NCBI GenBank assembly: GCA_934438135.1
Contig: CAKSBP010000010.1
Coordinates: forward strand, 1-64,000
Origin: an uncultured Clostridium sp.
GTDB lineage: Bacteria; Bacillota; Clostridia; Lachnospirales; Lachnospiraceae
Length of the DNA stretch: 64,000 nucleotides
Direction of reading: 5' to 3'
The notes beneath the pieces were generated by a model. It saw only the letters and a program-made list of their open reading frames with translations, had not been told where the DNA came from and did no database searches. Every line of letters starts with the position of its first letter. Within the stretch, counting starts at the first letter, position 1. Both the position numbers and the translations under genes were made by a program. Positions 18,153 through 26,730 of the stretch are shown here, piece after piece.

Positions 18153-19098
18153 ATGGTAAATAAATTTTACAGCATTCTATAAATTTTACAGGGCATTCTA
18201 TTTGCGGAAGATGTTTTGTATTTAGGATTGTATCATATTCTATGGAAGGGTTAATTTCCGTATAAGAGGTAATGATTTGATCTTTCTCCGGTTCGTACTC
18301 ACCTAAAATCAATTGGATATTATTATTTATATTTTTTAAAGCATTGTAAATATTTGAAGTCGTATAATTACATTGAATGCTGGAGTAGTTATACCTTGCA
18401 GAGGTGCTGCCTAGATGAGCACTTTCACAATAAGTTTGTACAATTTTTTTGGAAATAAGATTTGAATTATAAACAAAATATTCTCGAAACTTTTTTCGAA
18501 TACTTCTTTTAGAGAAAGCTACATTATAAATAAATGTACCCAATACAGGAGTATCAATAATCCATTTAACGAATTTATCTTTGGCAGCAGGATATTTATT
18601 ACTACTAGAGATACTATCTGGATTGACAAGTATCATGTTATTAATAAGTTGAGGCTCTATGTAGCAGGTCATAAGTGCAAAGGAGCAGCTACTTCCTGTA
18701 GCAATAATACATGTTTTCTTCTTAATAATATTTTTAATAAAATCACTAATAAGCTGTACATATAGATAACTGGTATAAGTCATTTTAGGTTTTTCTGAAC
18801 GTCCGCATCCTAACAGATCGATTGTGTATACAGTATGCTGTTTTGCAAGTTCATTTGAAACCCGTTTCCATTCGTATCCGGAACTGCATGATGTTAAATC
18901 ATGAATTAGTAATAGCGGGGATCCAGAACCTTTTACACTGTAGGAAATTTTACCGAATCTCCAGGTATAATAATTTTCTGTATTGGAAAATAATAATTCT
19001 TTTGTAGTGCTTAGGACAAAGGAAAGTTTATTATATAGACAAAAACCGAGAGAAGCCAGTGCACTTAATGTAATAATATATGATGCTTTCTTTTTCAA
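18151..19098 (-). CDS. Membrane-anchored alpha/beta hydrolase
   Basis: A 315-residue protein of the alpha/beta-hydrolase fold. One N-terminal hydrophobic segment (about 7-30) should anchor it, with the catalytic domain probably outside. The oxyanion region is LLLIHDLTSCSSGYEW and the mid motif is VYTIDLLGCGRSEKP. The nucleophile is S137 in TGSSCS, where the usual final glycine of G-x-S-x-G is serine. The likely acid is E267 or D273, and the histidine is H296. The substrate is unknown. The start is TTG, supported by AAAGGAGAATTCAC. It points against its neighbours and separates rsmG from the two-component genes. Confidence 0.8.
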   Translation of the reverse strand: MKKKASYIITLSALASLGFCLYNKLSFVLSTTKELLFSNTENYYTWRFGKISYSVKGSGSPLLLIHDLTSCSSGYEWKRVSNELAKQHTVYTIDLLGCGRSEKPKMTYTSYLYVQLISDFIKNIIKKKTCIIATGSSCSFALMTCYIEPQLINNMILVNPDSISSSNKYPAAKDKFVKWIIDTPVLGTFIYNVAFSKRSIRKKFREYFVYNSNLISKKIVQTYCESAHLGSTSARYNYSSIQCNYTTSNIYNALKNINNNIQLILGEYEPEKDQIITSYTEINPSIEYDTILNTKHLPQIECPVKFIECCKIYLP

Positions 19099-19253
19099 GT
19101 GAATTCTCCTTTCTACTCAAAACTATTTATATGCAAAAGATATGTTACTAATTAATTCTATTGTAGCACAAGCCAACCAAAAAGAAAATCCAATAAAAAG
19201 TATAATTTACAAAAAAAGTATTTTACCGGTCTTACTCCACACGAATTATTAAT

Positions 19254-19282
19254 TTTACAATTGAAATTTTTTAGTTTATAAT
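19254..19282 (+). promoter_or_regulatory. Promoter of the two-component operon
   Basis: TTTACA (19254-19259), 17-bp spacer, TATAAT (19277-19282), about 30 nt upstream of the kinase start. Confidence 0.65.
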
Positions 19283-19312
19283 ATACTTATTGAATTTTGT
19301 GAGGGATAAAGT

Positions 19313-20281
19313 ATGAAACTTTATAAAAACTATGAGCAGTTAATTAGTAGATTAAAATTAAATTCTGACGGTATAAAGGATATTTTAGATAAAAAGAATG
19401 ATGAGATACATATATTGTTAAAAAAAATCGAATCAATTCTGGGAGAAAAAAGTGATTTAGACGAGGACGTAAAAGGAATACTATTACAGACGAAGGAATC
19501 GCTGATTTATCAGCAGAGTGATATGAGACAGTGCTATGACTATATGAAACAGTTGTTTGATAGTATGGATCAGCTTTTTAGGCTTGGAGAAGAAACACGG
19601 AAGTTTGAAAAGGATAATGAAAGAAAAACAAATATAAAGTTTCTGGAGATGCAGGAGGAGGAGAGGAAAAGAGTAGCGAGAGAACTTCATGATTCCACTG
19701 TACAGAATCTGACTGGAATTATATATAAAGCAGAAATATGTGATAAGTTATTAAGTCGAGATGTTACGAGAGTACATCTAGAACTGCAGCTTATGATTTC
19801 TTCTATAAAATCAATTATAGAAGAAATGCGGAATATTATATATGATTTGAGACCAGAGATTACTCAGAGTTATAATATAGGAGAATACATAAAGAAATGC
19901 ATTGAAGAAATCAATGTACAAAATAATGCTATCCATATTTCATTAGAAGTACATGGAAAAGAGATGAAGCTAGACAGAGTTGTTTTTCAGGCAGTATTAC
20001 GGGTTATCGGAGAGGCTTTGAAAAATATTGTAAGACATGCGGAGGCTTCCAGTGCTTTAGTAACTATCACTTACAATACCAGTAGCTTAATTATCAATAT
20101 AAGTGACAATGGAAAAGGATTTGAAACATTAGAACAATATAGTAGAAATAAGTTTGGTTTATCTATTATGAAGGAACGAGTAGAGTTGTTGGGTGGAGAT
20201 ATTAAAATTTCATCAAAAGAGAATAAGGGGACGAGTATTTGGTTTGAGATACCAAACGCATATAGTGAGGATGAGGAATAA
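19313..20281 (+). CDS. Soluble sensor histidine kinase (DegS-like, HisKA_3)
   Basis: A 322-residue kinase with no membrane segment. Residues 1-115 are highly charged and helical, likely coiled coil. The phospho-acceptor histidine is H126 in EERKRVARELHDSTVQ, the HisKA_3 signature. The ATPase domain follows, with N-box GEALKNIVRHAEAS and G1 box ISDNGKGFE. It resembles DegS of B. subtilis, a cytoplasmic kinase. The signal is unknown. It overlaps the response-regulator gene by one base (TAATG), so the two are translationally coupled. Confidence 0.92.
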   Translation: MKLYKNYEQLISRLKLNSDGIKDILDKKNDEIHILLKKIESILGEKSDLDEDVKGILLQTKESLIYQQSDMRQCYDYMKQLFDSMDQLFRLGEETRKFEKDNERKTNIKFLEMQEEERKRVARELHDSTVQNLTGIIYKAEICDKLLSRDVTRVHLELQLMISSIKSIIEEMRNIIYDLRPEITQSYNIGEYIKKCIEEINVQNNAIHISLEVHGKEMKLDRVVFQAVLRVIGEALKNIVRHAEASSALVTITYNTSSLIINISDNGKGFETLEQYSRNKFGLSIMKERVELLGGDIKISSKENKGTSIWFEIPNAYSEDEE

Positions 20282-20916
20282 TGTCTAAAATAAGTGTAGT
20301 ACTTGCTGATGACCACATGATAGTGCGAGAAGGACTGAGGCAATTGTTAGAGCTGGAATATAATATCAATGTAGTAAATGAGGTAGGAGATGGACTTGAG
20401 TGTGTAAAGGCTGTCGTCGAGTTAAATCCAGATATTTTAATTTTGGACATTAATATGCCTGGTTTAGACGGCTTTGGAGTTTTAAATAAATTAAAAGATA
20501 AAGAGATAAAAACCCGTGTAATTGTGTTAACATTTTACGATCATGTTGATATGGTGGAGCGGGCAATTGACTGTGGTGCCTATGGATATATATTAAAAGA
20601 GTCTGAGTATGCAATGCTCATTAAAGCAATCAATGTCGTAATGAATGGAGAAAAATTTATTCAGCCATCTCTTGCAGCGAAACTGCGGAAACGAAATTTA
20701 TTTCAGAAAACTACAGATGAGCATTTAACAAAAAGGGAATTAGAAATTATTCGTCTTGTTGTTGCAGGACAATATAATAAAGAGATTGCATTTAATCTTA
20801 ATATTAGTGAAAAGACAGTTAAAAACCATATTTCCAGTATTTTTAGAAAAATTAATGTATCAGATAGAACACAGGCAGCAGTTTATGCAATAAAAAATAA
20901 TCTGGTTAAAATTTAA
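20281..20916 (+). CDS. NarL/FixJ-family response regulator
   Basis: A 211-residue regulator with a receiver domain (acidic pocket ADDH, phospho-acceptor D56 in LILDINMPG, conserved VLTFYDH and the ILKES lysine). A LuxR-type helix-turn-helix follows (LTKRELEIIRLVVAGQYNKEIAFNLNISEKTVKNH). It is the partner of the kinase directly upstream. Targets are unknown; the divergent hydrolase gene is one candidate by position. Confidence 0.93.
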   Translation: MSKISVVLADDHMIVREGLRQLLELEYNINVVNEVGDGLECVKAVVELNPDILILDINMPGLDGFGVLNKLKDKEIKTRVIVLTFYDHVDMVERAIDCGAYGYILKESEYAMLIKAINVVMNGEKFIQPSLAAKLRKRNLFQKTTDEHLTKRELEIIRLVVAGQYNKEIAFNLNISEKTVKNHISSIFRKINVSDRTQAAVYAIKNNLVKI

Positions 20917-20931
20917 TGTATTTTACCGTAA

Positions 20932-20947
20932 TGTTTCACGTGAAACA
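20932..20947. promoter_or_regulatory. parS: parS site 1
   Basis: TGTTTCACGTGAAACA matches the 16-bp bacterial parS consensus perfectly. It lies between the response-regulator gene and parA and is a ParB loading site for origin segregation. Confidence 0.95.
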
Positions 20948-20969
20948 TTACAAGTTTAATTATAGTGTA

Positions 20970-20999
20970 GATATAATATCAATTAAATGATATAATATC
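20970..20999. repeat. Two GATATAATATC near-palindromes upstream of parA
   Basis: The 11-mer GATATAATATC occurs at 20970-20980 and again at 20989-20999, 19 bp apart. Each copy contains a TATAAT, so the repeats may be tandem -10 elements of the parA promoter or an operator pair. Function is not known. Confidence 0.5.
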
Positions 21000-21033
21000 T
21001 TTGTTATAATTTTATGTTTAGAAAGGTGATTAA

Positions 21034-21816
21034 ATGAATCGTATAATTGCAGTATCCAATCAAAAAGGTGGAGTCGGAAAGACGACAACAGCAATCAATT
21101 TATCCGCATGTTTAGCTGAAAAGGGTAAACGTGTTTTAGTTATAGATATTGATCCGCAGGGAAATACAACAAGTGGATTCGGCATGGACAAGTATAATTT
21201 AGATTATACGGTATATGAACTTATGGTAGGTGAATGTACATTAGAAGATTGTATGATTGATAATGTATATGAGCAGTTATCTATTATTCCATCTAATGTT
21301 AACCTTGCGGGAGCCGAAATTGAATTGCTTGATATAGATGAAAAAGAATATATTTTGAAAAAGCAAATTGATACAATTAAAGATAAGTTTGATTATATTA
21401 TCATTGACTGTCCACCATCCCTTAATATATTAACTATTAATGCTATGACCACTGCAAATACGATTTTAGTTCCAATTCAGTGTGAGTATTATGCCTTAGA
21501 GGGGCTTTCACAGTTAATACATACGATCGATTTAGTGAAAGCAAGACTGAATCCAGACTTGAAAATCGAAGGTGTTGTGTTTACTATGTATGATGCCAGA
21601 ACAAATTTATCACTTCAGGTCGTAGAAAATGTAAAAGAAAATCTGGAGCAGAATATTTATAAGGCAATTATCCCAAGAAATGTCCGTTTGGCAGAGGCAC
21701 CAAGTCATGGAATACCAATAAATATTTATGAACCAAAATCAACAGGAGCAGAAGCATACCGACAGTTGGCTAACGAGGTTATAGAAAGAGAGGTATCAGA
21801 TGACAGGAAAGAATAG
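21034..21816 (+). CDS. parA: Chromosome partitioning ATPase ParA (Soj)
   Basis: A 260-residue deviant Walker ATPase with QKGGVGKTTTAINLS at residues 9-23, IDIDPQGN and IIDCPPSLN. It works with ParB-parS in origin segregation and, in B. subtilis, also regulates DnaA. It lacks the extra N-terminal helix-turn-helix of plasmid ParA type Ia. It overlaps parB by 17 nt and follows a parS site. Confidence 0.96.
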   Translation: MNRIIAVSNQKGGVGKTTTAINLSACLAEKGKRVLVIDIDPQGNTTSGFGMDKYNLDYTVYELMVGECTLEDCMIDNVYEQLSIIPSNVNLAGAEIELLDIDEKEYILKKQIDTIKDKFDYIIIDCPPSLNILTINAMTTANTILVPIQCEYYALEGLSQLIHTIDLVKARLNPDLKIEGVVFTMYDARTNLSLQVVENVKENLEQNIYKAIIPRNVRLAEAPSHGIPINIYEPKSTGAEAYRQLANEVIEREVSDDRKE

Positions 21817-22690
21817 ACATGGATTAGGAAAGGGACTAGATTCTATTATTCCTACAAGAGCCAATGCAACAGTATCTGATAAAAAAGAAATGTCTAATGT
21901 TTCACGTGAAACATTAATAAATATAACAGATATTGAGCCAAATCGTGAACAGCCAAGAAGAAACTTTAATGAAGATAGTCTTCAAGAACTTGCTGAATCA
22001 ATTAAGCAGTACGGAGTGGTTCAGCCGCTTATTGTTCAGAAAAAAGAGAATCATTATGAATTAATTGCTGGTGAAAGAAGATGGCGTGCTGCAAGAATCT
22101 GTGGATTAAAGCAGGTTCCTGTTATTGTAAAGAATTATACAGATAAAGAAATACTAGAAATTGCGTTAATAGAGAATATTCAACGGGAAGATTTAAATCC
22201 GATAGAAGAAGCACATGCGTATCAGAGATTAATCAGCGAATATGGAATGAAGCAGGATGAGGTCGCTGAGCGTGTAGCAAAGAGCCGAGTTGCGGTTACA
22301 AATTCTATTAGGCTTTTGAAACTTGGCGATAATGTACAGCAGATGTTGGTAGAAGAATTAATCAGCAGCGGGCATGCCAGAGCACTACTTTCTATTACAG
22401 ATAAAGAAAAACAGTCAGAACTGGCAACAAAAGTTTTAGATGAAAAATTAAGCGTCAGGGAAACTGAAAAGTTAGTGAAAAGTACGTTAAATGGTAAAGA
22501 TAAAGAAAAGAAAAAGAAAAATGAAGTAGAGGATTTAGTATACAAGGACTTAGAGGAAAAAGTAAAATCAGTACTTGGAACAAAAGTAAAAATAGTTCGT
22601 AAAAATAAGAACAAGGGAACTATTTCTTTAGAGTACTATTCGGATGATGATTTGGAAAGAATCATTGAACTGCTTTTATCTGTGAGTTAA
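21800..22690 (+). CDS. parB: Chromosome partitioning protein ParB (Spo0J)
   Basis: This 296-residue CTP-dependent DNA clamp binds parS. ParB/Srx motifs NREQPRRNF and GERRWRAARICG are followed by ENIQREDLNPIEEA and a KorB-type helix-turn-helix (KQDEVAERVAKSRVAVTNSIRLL). A lysine-rich linker follows, then a C-terminal dimerisation domain. A perfect parS lies inside its own gene. Its start overlaps the end of parA. Confidence 0.96.
   Translation: MTGKNRHGLGKGLDSIIPTRANATVSDKKEMSNVSRETLINITDIEPNREQPRRNFNEDSLQELAESIKQYGVVQPLIVQKKENHYELIAGERRWRAARICGLKQVPVIVKNYTDKEILEIALIENIQREDLNPIEEAHAYQRLISEYGMKQDEVAERVAKSRVAVTNSIRLLKLGDNVQQMLVEELISSGHARALLSITDKEKQSELATKVLDEKLSVRETEKLVKSTLNGKDKEKKKKNEVEDLVYKDLEEKVKSVLGTKVKIVRKNKNKGTISLEYYSDDDLERIIELLLSVS
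21898..21913. promoter_or_regulatory. parS: parS site 2, within parB
   Basis: A second perfect TGTTTCACGTGAAACA, inside the parB coding region, where it encodes the NVSRETL stretch ahead of the ParB/Srx domain. B. subtilis spo0J also carries an internal parS. Confidence 0.95.
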
Positions 22691-22714
22691 TATACTAAAT
22701 AAGGAGATAGCATA

Positions 22715-23233
22715 ATGAGTTTGTTTGAACAATTAGGAATAGATATGTATACCGATTATATTATTGTAGGAATGGCAGCAATAATAATCGTTCTATTTAT
22801 TCTGATTATTGTTTTGTTTGCAAAAACAGCAAAACAAAGAAAGAGATTAAATAAGTTTATGGGTGGTGCGGATGCCAAAAGTCTGGAAACTCTGATTCAT
22901 GACAAGCTAGAAGATATGCAGCAGACACAGGATGGAATCACAAGAGTGGAAGAAAAGGCAGCAGCAGTAGAAGAAGCATTAAAGTCTACATTTAGCAAGT
23001 CTGCAATTGTAAAATATGATGCATTTAGAGAGATGGGTGGAAAATTAAGTTTTGTGTTAGTTTTACTAAACGCGGATAATAATGGATTTATCATAAACTC
23101 TATGCATAGCAGCAGAGAAGGCTGTTTTACCTATATTAAAGAAGTTATTGGTGGTAAATCATTTGTAACTCTTGCTGACGAGGAAAAGCAGGCGTTAGAT
23201 GAGGCTGTGAACAGTACAAATTATATGGAATAA
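22715..23233 (+). CDS. DUF4446 family membrane protein
   Basis: A 172-residue protein with one N-terminal hydrophobic segment (about 14-38) then KTAKQRKRLNKFMGG and a mixed alpha/beta domain including SKSAIVKYDAFREMGGKLSFVLVLL, the core of DUF4446. The family is commonly encoded beside parB in Clostridia. Its function is unknown; the position suggests a link to segregation or the membrane. It starts 24 nt after parB. Confidence 0.85.
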   Translation: MSLFEQLGIDMYTDYIIVGMAAIIIVLFILIIVLFAKTAKQRKRLNKFMGGADAKSLETLIHDKLEDMQQTQDGITRVEEKAAAVEEALKSTFSKSAIVKYDAFREMGGKLSFVLVLLNADNNGFIINSMHSSREGCFTYIKEVIGGKSFVTLADEEKQALDEAVNSTNYME

Positions 23234-23251
23234 GTAAAAGTAGGGTTATAT

Positions 23252-24313
23252 ATGAGGAGAAAATCAATTAATTCGGTAAAGGGCAATGAAATATTAGCAA
23301 AAGATATTTATAGCAATACAGATACAATATTGATGGCTTCCGGAATGGTGCTGAAAAAAGAGTATATAGAAAAACTAAAACAGCTTAATGTGAATTATGT
23401 ATATGTAGAAGATAATTTTCCAGTGGAACAGATGGATAGTGAAACAGTGGAAAAGCGAATACATGAACAGTGTCAGACAGCAATTAGAACTGTTTATGAT
23501 AAGTTCTCATACTATGGAAATGTGGAACTTAAGGAACTAAGCGATGTAGCATATAAAGTAATCGTAGAGGTTTTGAAAGAGCCAAACGTATTATATTCTG
23601 TTGAATGTGTTCGTCAGAAGCAGGAAAGCTTATATATGCATTGCTTGAATGTGTGTGCATTAGCTGTTCTGGTTGGTCTCAAAATGAAACTGCCAAGAGC
23701 ATCAATTGATGATATTGCAATTGGAAGTGTTTTACATGATATCGGATATCTTTATATAGATATACCGTATTTATCAAATGGATTAATTAAGCAGCAGGAT
23801 ATAGATATGCAGGCAATTAAGAAGCATGTTATCTATGGATATACAGAAGTAGAGAATGAAGTATGGCTAAGTAAGAAAGCAAAAAATATTATTCTTTCCC
23901 ATCATGAGTTTATTGATGGTTCTGGATATCCATTAAAATTATCTGCCGATGATTTAGATATAGAAACGAAAATTGTAACAGTATGTGATCAGTTTGATAG
24001 TCTTATTTATGGGAATATGGTTGCACAGATGAAAAATCATGAAGCAATTGAGTATATTATATCTCAAGCAGGAACTAAGTTTGATTCAAATGTAGTAGAT
24101 GCATTTAAGTATTCTGTTGCAGCATATCCAAATGGTTCACAGGTTATAACGAGTGATGGAGATATTGCAGTAGTAATTGATCAAAATGTCGATTTCCCAA
24201 CTAGACCAATTATAAAACTGCTGAAGAATTCAGAGGGAATTCCTTATAATCCATCTGTAGTAAAAAATTTGGTTAGTGAGTTATCGCTATTTATTGATGA
24301 TATTATTGAGTAA
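23252..24313 (+). CDS. HD-GYP domain protein, probable cyclic-di-GMP phosphodiesterase
   Basis: A 353-residue soluble protein. After an N-terminal region of about 110 residues, the HD-GYP domain shows H162-D163 in VLHDIGYLYID, a KKHVIYGY segment near residue 190, SHHEFIDG and the diagnostic GSGYP (223-227), then VCDQFDSL. Metal ligands look complete, so cyclic-di-GMP hydrolysis is plausible. No GGDEF cyclase is in the window. It lies 18 nt after the DUF4446 gene and probably ends that operon. Confidence 0.85.
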   Translation: MRRKSINSVKGNEILAKDIYSNTDTILMASGMVLKKEYIEKLKQLNVNYVYVEDNFPVEQMDSETVEKRIHEQCQTAIRTVYDKFSYYGNVELKELSDVAYKVIVEVLKEPNVLYSVECVRQKQESLYMHCLNVCALAVLVGLKMKLPRASIDDIAIGSVLHDIGYLYIDIPYLSNGLIKQQDIDMQAIKKHVIYGYTEVENEVWLSKKAKNIILSHHEFIDGSGYPLKLSADDLDIETKIVTVCDQFDSLIYGNMVAQMKNHEAIEYIISQAGTKFDSNVVDAFKYSVAAYPNGSQVITSDGDIAVVIDQNVDFPTRPIIKLLKNSEGIPYNPSVVKNLVSELSLFIDDIIE

Positions 24314-24372
24314 TTCATGAAAAATAGTCCTTGAATAGTGGAATAAATAAATTGAATATAAAAATCAGATGG

Positions 24373-24420
24373 AAAACCATTTAAGGCAATATGCTCAAAT
24401 TGCTTTAAGTGGTTTTATTT
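24373..24420 (+). terminator. Terminator after the HD-GYP gene
   Basis: An imperfect stem of about 18 bp (AAAACCATTTAAGGCAAT with ATTGCTTTAAGTGGTTTT) followed by ATTTATTTT. It separates the parAB region from the mannan locus. Confidence 0.8.
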
Positions 24421-24440
24421 ATTTTGCTAAGGAAAAATCA

Positions 24441-24480
24441 TTGACTTTTAGATTTCAATAATATAAACTAAAAATAGTTT
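24441..24480 (+). promoter_or_regulatory. GH36 promoter region with perfect dyad
   Basis: TTGACT (24441-24446) and a TATAAA (24462-24467, short 15-bp spacer) lie 50-80 nt upstream of the gene. AAACTAAAAATAGTTT (24465-24480), a 6-bp perfect inverted repeat around AAAA, overlaps the -10, as a repressor operator would. A related sequence occurs upstream of the binding-protein gene and of the GH5 mannanase gene. Confidence 0.5.
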
Positions 24481-24522
24481 AAAAAATAGCTAAAATTTAC
24501 TTAATAATAAAAGGAGTTTACT

Positions 24523-26712
24523 ATGGGAATTTGTTTTTTAGAGGATTCTAAGATCTTCAAATTAGATAGTTTAACTAGTACATATATGATAGGAATTGTA
24601 GATCAGGAAAATTTCCTAGGACATATTTATTATGGAAAGAAGGTTAGTGATCAGGATTTAACGTACCTTCTAAGAATTGATGAGCCGCCTTTTGTGCCTT
24701 CTGTAAATAACAGAGACAGAGGGTCTTTTTTAGATTCATTTCCAATGGAATATTCAACTTCTGGGACAGGAGATTTCAGAGAGGGATGCCTAGAGATAGA
24801 AACGGAAAATGGACCTGCGGCCATATCATTAGCTTATAAGAGACATACTATTTATAAGGGGAAAAAAGTGTTGGAGGGACTTCCAGCTACATTTGGTAAA
24901 GAAGATGAGTGTACTAGTCTGGAAATTGTCTGTGAAGACCCGGTTTATCAGGTAGAGGTTATTTTGAGCTATACTGTTTATGAAAATCTGGATGCAATTA
25001 CAAGAAACGTAAAAATTGTAAATCATGGACAGAAATCCATTGCACTACGGAAAGTGATGTCGGTTTGTATAGATTTCGAGGGACTTGATTATGATGTTAT
25101 GACACTGCATGGTTCCTGGGCAAGAGAACGACATATTCAGAGAAATCGTCTTGGATACGGAAAGTTTGCCACATCTTCGGTGCGTGGAGAATCCAGCCAT
25201 CAGGATCATCCGTTTCTTGCACTTTTAAACCATAAGGCAGATGAAGATTACGGAGAAGTCTATGGATTTAATTTTGTTTATTCTGGAAATTTCATTGCAC
25301 AGGCAGAAGGATGTCAGTTTGATACGGTAAGAGTTGTTATGGGAATTAATCCATTGAACTTTAAATGGAAGCTGGAAAATGAAGCGGCATTTCAGGCACC
25401 GGAAGTTGTAATGGTTTACTCAGATCAGGGAATTGGCAAGATGACAAGAACGTTTCACGATTTATACAGACAGCATTTAATTCGTGGAAAATATAAAGAC
25501 AGTGAGCGTCCAGTGCTGATTAATAATTGGGAAGCTACGTACTTTGATTTTGATACACAGAAGTTATTGGATATTGCGAAAGAGGCATCCAGTCTAGGAA
25601 TTGAAATGTTGGTTATGGATGATGGGTGGTTTGGAAAGCGGAGCAGTGATAATTGTGCATTGGGTGACTGGATTGTAAATGAAGAAAAAATTAAGGGTGG
25701 ACTAAAAAATCTGGTGGATCAGGTAAATGGATACGGTATGAAGTTTGGAATCTGGTTTGAGCCAGAGATGATTTCACCGGATTCTGATTTGTATCGAAAG
25801 CATCCAGACTGGGCAATTCAGATTCCAGGAAAAGAACCAACCTTGTCTAGAAATCAATATGTACTTGATTTTTCCAGAGTAGAAATTAGGGACTATATAT
25901 TTGAGCTGATGAAGGATGTATTAACCAGTGCTAATATCACTTATGTAAAATGGGATATGAACAGGCAGTTGACAGATTTGGCAAGCAGCAGGCTTCCAGC
26001 AGATCAGCAAGGAGAATTATCGCATCGATATGTGCTAGGAGTATATGATTTAATGAACCGGCTAACAAAAGAATTTCCAGATTTATTGCTGGAGAACTGC
26101 TCTGGCGGAGGAGCAAGATTTGATCCAGGAATGCTGTATTATAGTCCTCAAATCTGGTGCTCTGATGACACCGATGCTATAGAGAGATTGAGAATTCAAC
26201 AGGGAACTTCTATGATTTATCCATTATCTTGCATGGGAGCTCATGTTAGCGATTGTCCGAATCATACAGTAGGAAGAGTTACACCATTTGAGACTAGAGG
26301 CTATGTTGCACTTGCAGGAACCTTTGGATATGAACTAGACGTTACAAAGATTCCACAGGAAGATCGTGATCTTATTCCGGGGCAGATTGAAATGTATCAT
26401 AAATATAACAGTCTAATCCGAAGGGGAGATTATTATCGAATTGCTTCTTATGGAGATAACTGTAATTATGATTGCTGGCAGGTAACTGCCAAAGATAAAT
26501 CGGAGGCACTTGTGACATTTATCCAAGTAATGGGAAGACCAAACTGGCATAGTACTAGAATTAAATTAAAAGGGTTAGATGAAGATGCTGTTTATGAATT
26601 AGAAGGAACCAAGATAAGATTATCTGGTGCAGCATTTATGTATGCAGGAATTAATATCAAAGACCTGTATGGTGATTATCAGGGAAGGCTATTACATTTG
26701 ATAAGAAAATAG
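24523..26712 (+). CDS. Alpha-galactosidase, GH36
   Basis: This 729-residue cytoplasmic enzyme has no signal peptide. It removes alpha-1,6-galactose from galactomannan fragments or raffinose-type sugars. An N-terminal beta-sandwich is followed by a (beta/alpha)8 barrel with WEATYFDF and VMDDGWFGKR. The nucleophile is D478 in YVKWDMNR and the acid/base is D548 in WCSDDTDA; length and numbering coincide with Geobacillus AgaB. CSGGGARFD is also conserved. It has a strong ribosome site (AAAGGAG). The context of mannan phosphorylases and a mannanase points to galactosyl side groups of galacto(gluco)mannan as the substrate. Confidence 0.95.
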   Translation: MGICFLEDSKIFKLDSLTSTYMIGIVDQENFLGHIYYGKKVSDQDLTYLLRIDEPPFVPSVNNRDRGSFLDSFPMEYSTSGTGDFREGCLEIETENGPAAISLAYKRHTIYKGKKVLEGLPATFGKEDECTSLEIVCEDPVYQVEVILSYTVYENLDAITRNVKIVNHGQKSIALRKVMSVCIDFEGLDYDVMTLHGSWARERHIQRNRLGYGKFATSSVRGESSHQDHPFLALLNHKADEDYGEVYGFNFVYSGNFIAQAEGCQFDTVRVVMGINPLNFKWKLENEAAFQAPEVVMVYSDQGIGKMTRTFHDLYRQHLIRGKYKDSERPVLINNWEATYFDFDTQKLLDIAKEASSLGIEMLVMDDGWFGKRSSDNCALGDWIVNEEKIKGGLKNLVDQVNGYGMKFGIWFEPEMISPDSDLYRKHPDWAIQIPGKEPTLSRNQYVLDFSRVEIRDYIFELMKDVLTSANITYVKWDMNRQLTDLASSRLPADQQGELSHRYVLGVYDLMNRLTKEFPDLLLENCSGGGARFDPGMLYYSPQIWCSDDTDAIERLRIQQGTSMIYPLSCMGAHVSDCPNHTVGRVTPFETRGYVALAGTFGYELDVTKIPQEDRDLIPGQIEMYHKYNSLIRRGDYYRIASYGDNCNYDCWQVTAKDKSEALVTFIQVMGRPNWHSTRIKLKGLDEDAVYELEGTKIRLSGAAFMYAGINIKDLYGDYQGRLLHLIRK

Positions 26713-26730
26713 CTGCAGAATTACTGCAGC
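26712..26730. terminator. Short hairpin between convergent GH36 and AraC genes
   Basis: GCTGCAG / CTGCAGC forms a perfect 7-bp stem with a 5-nt loop that spans both stop codons. The flanking T tract is only CTTTG, so it is a weak terminator at best. Confidence 0.4.
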
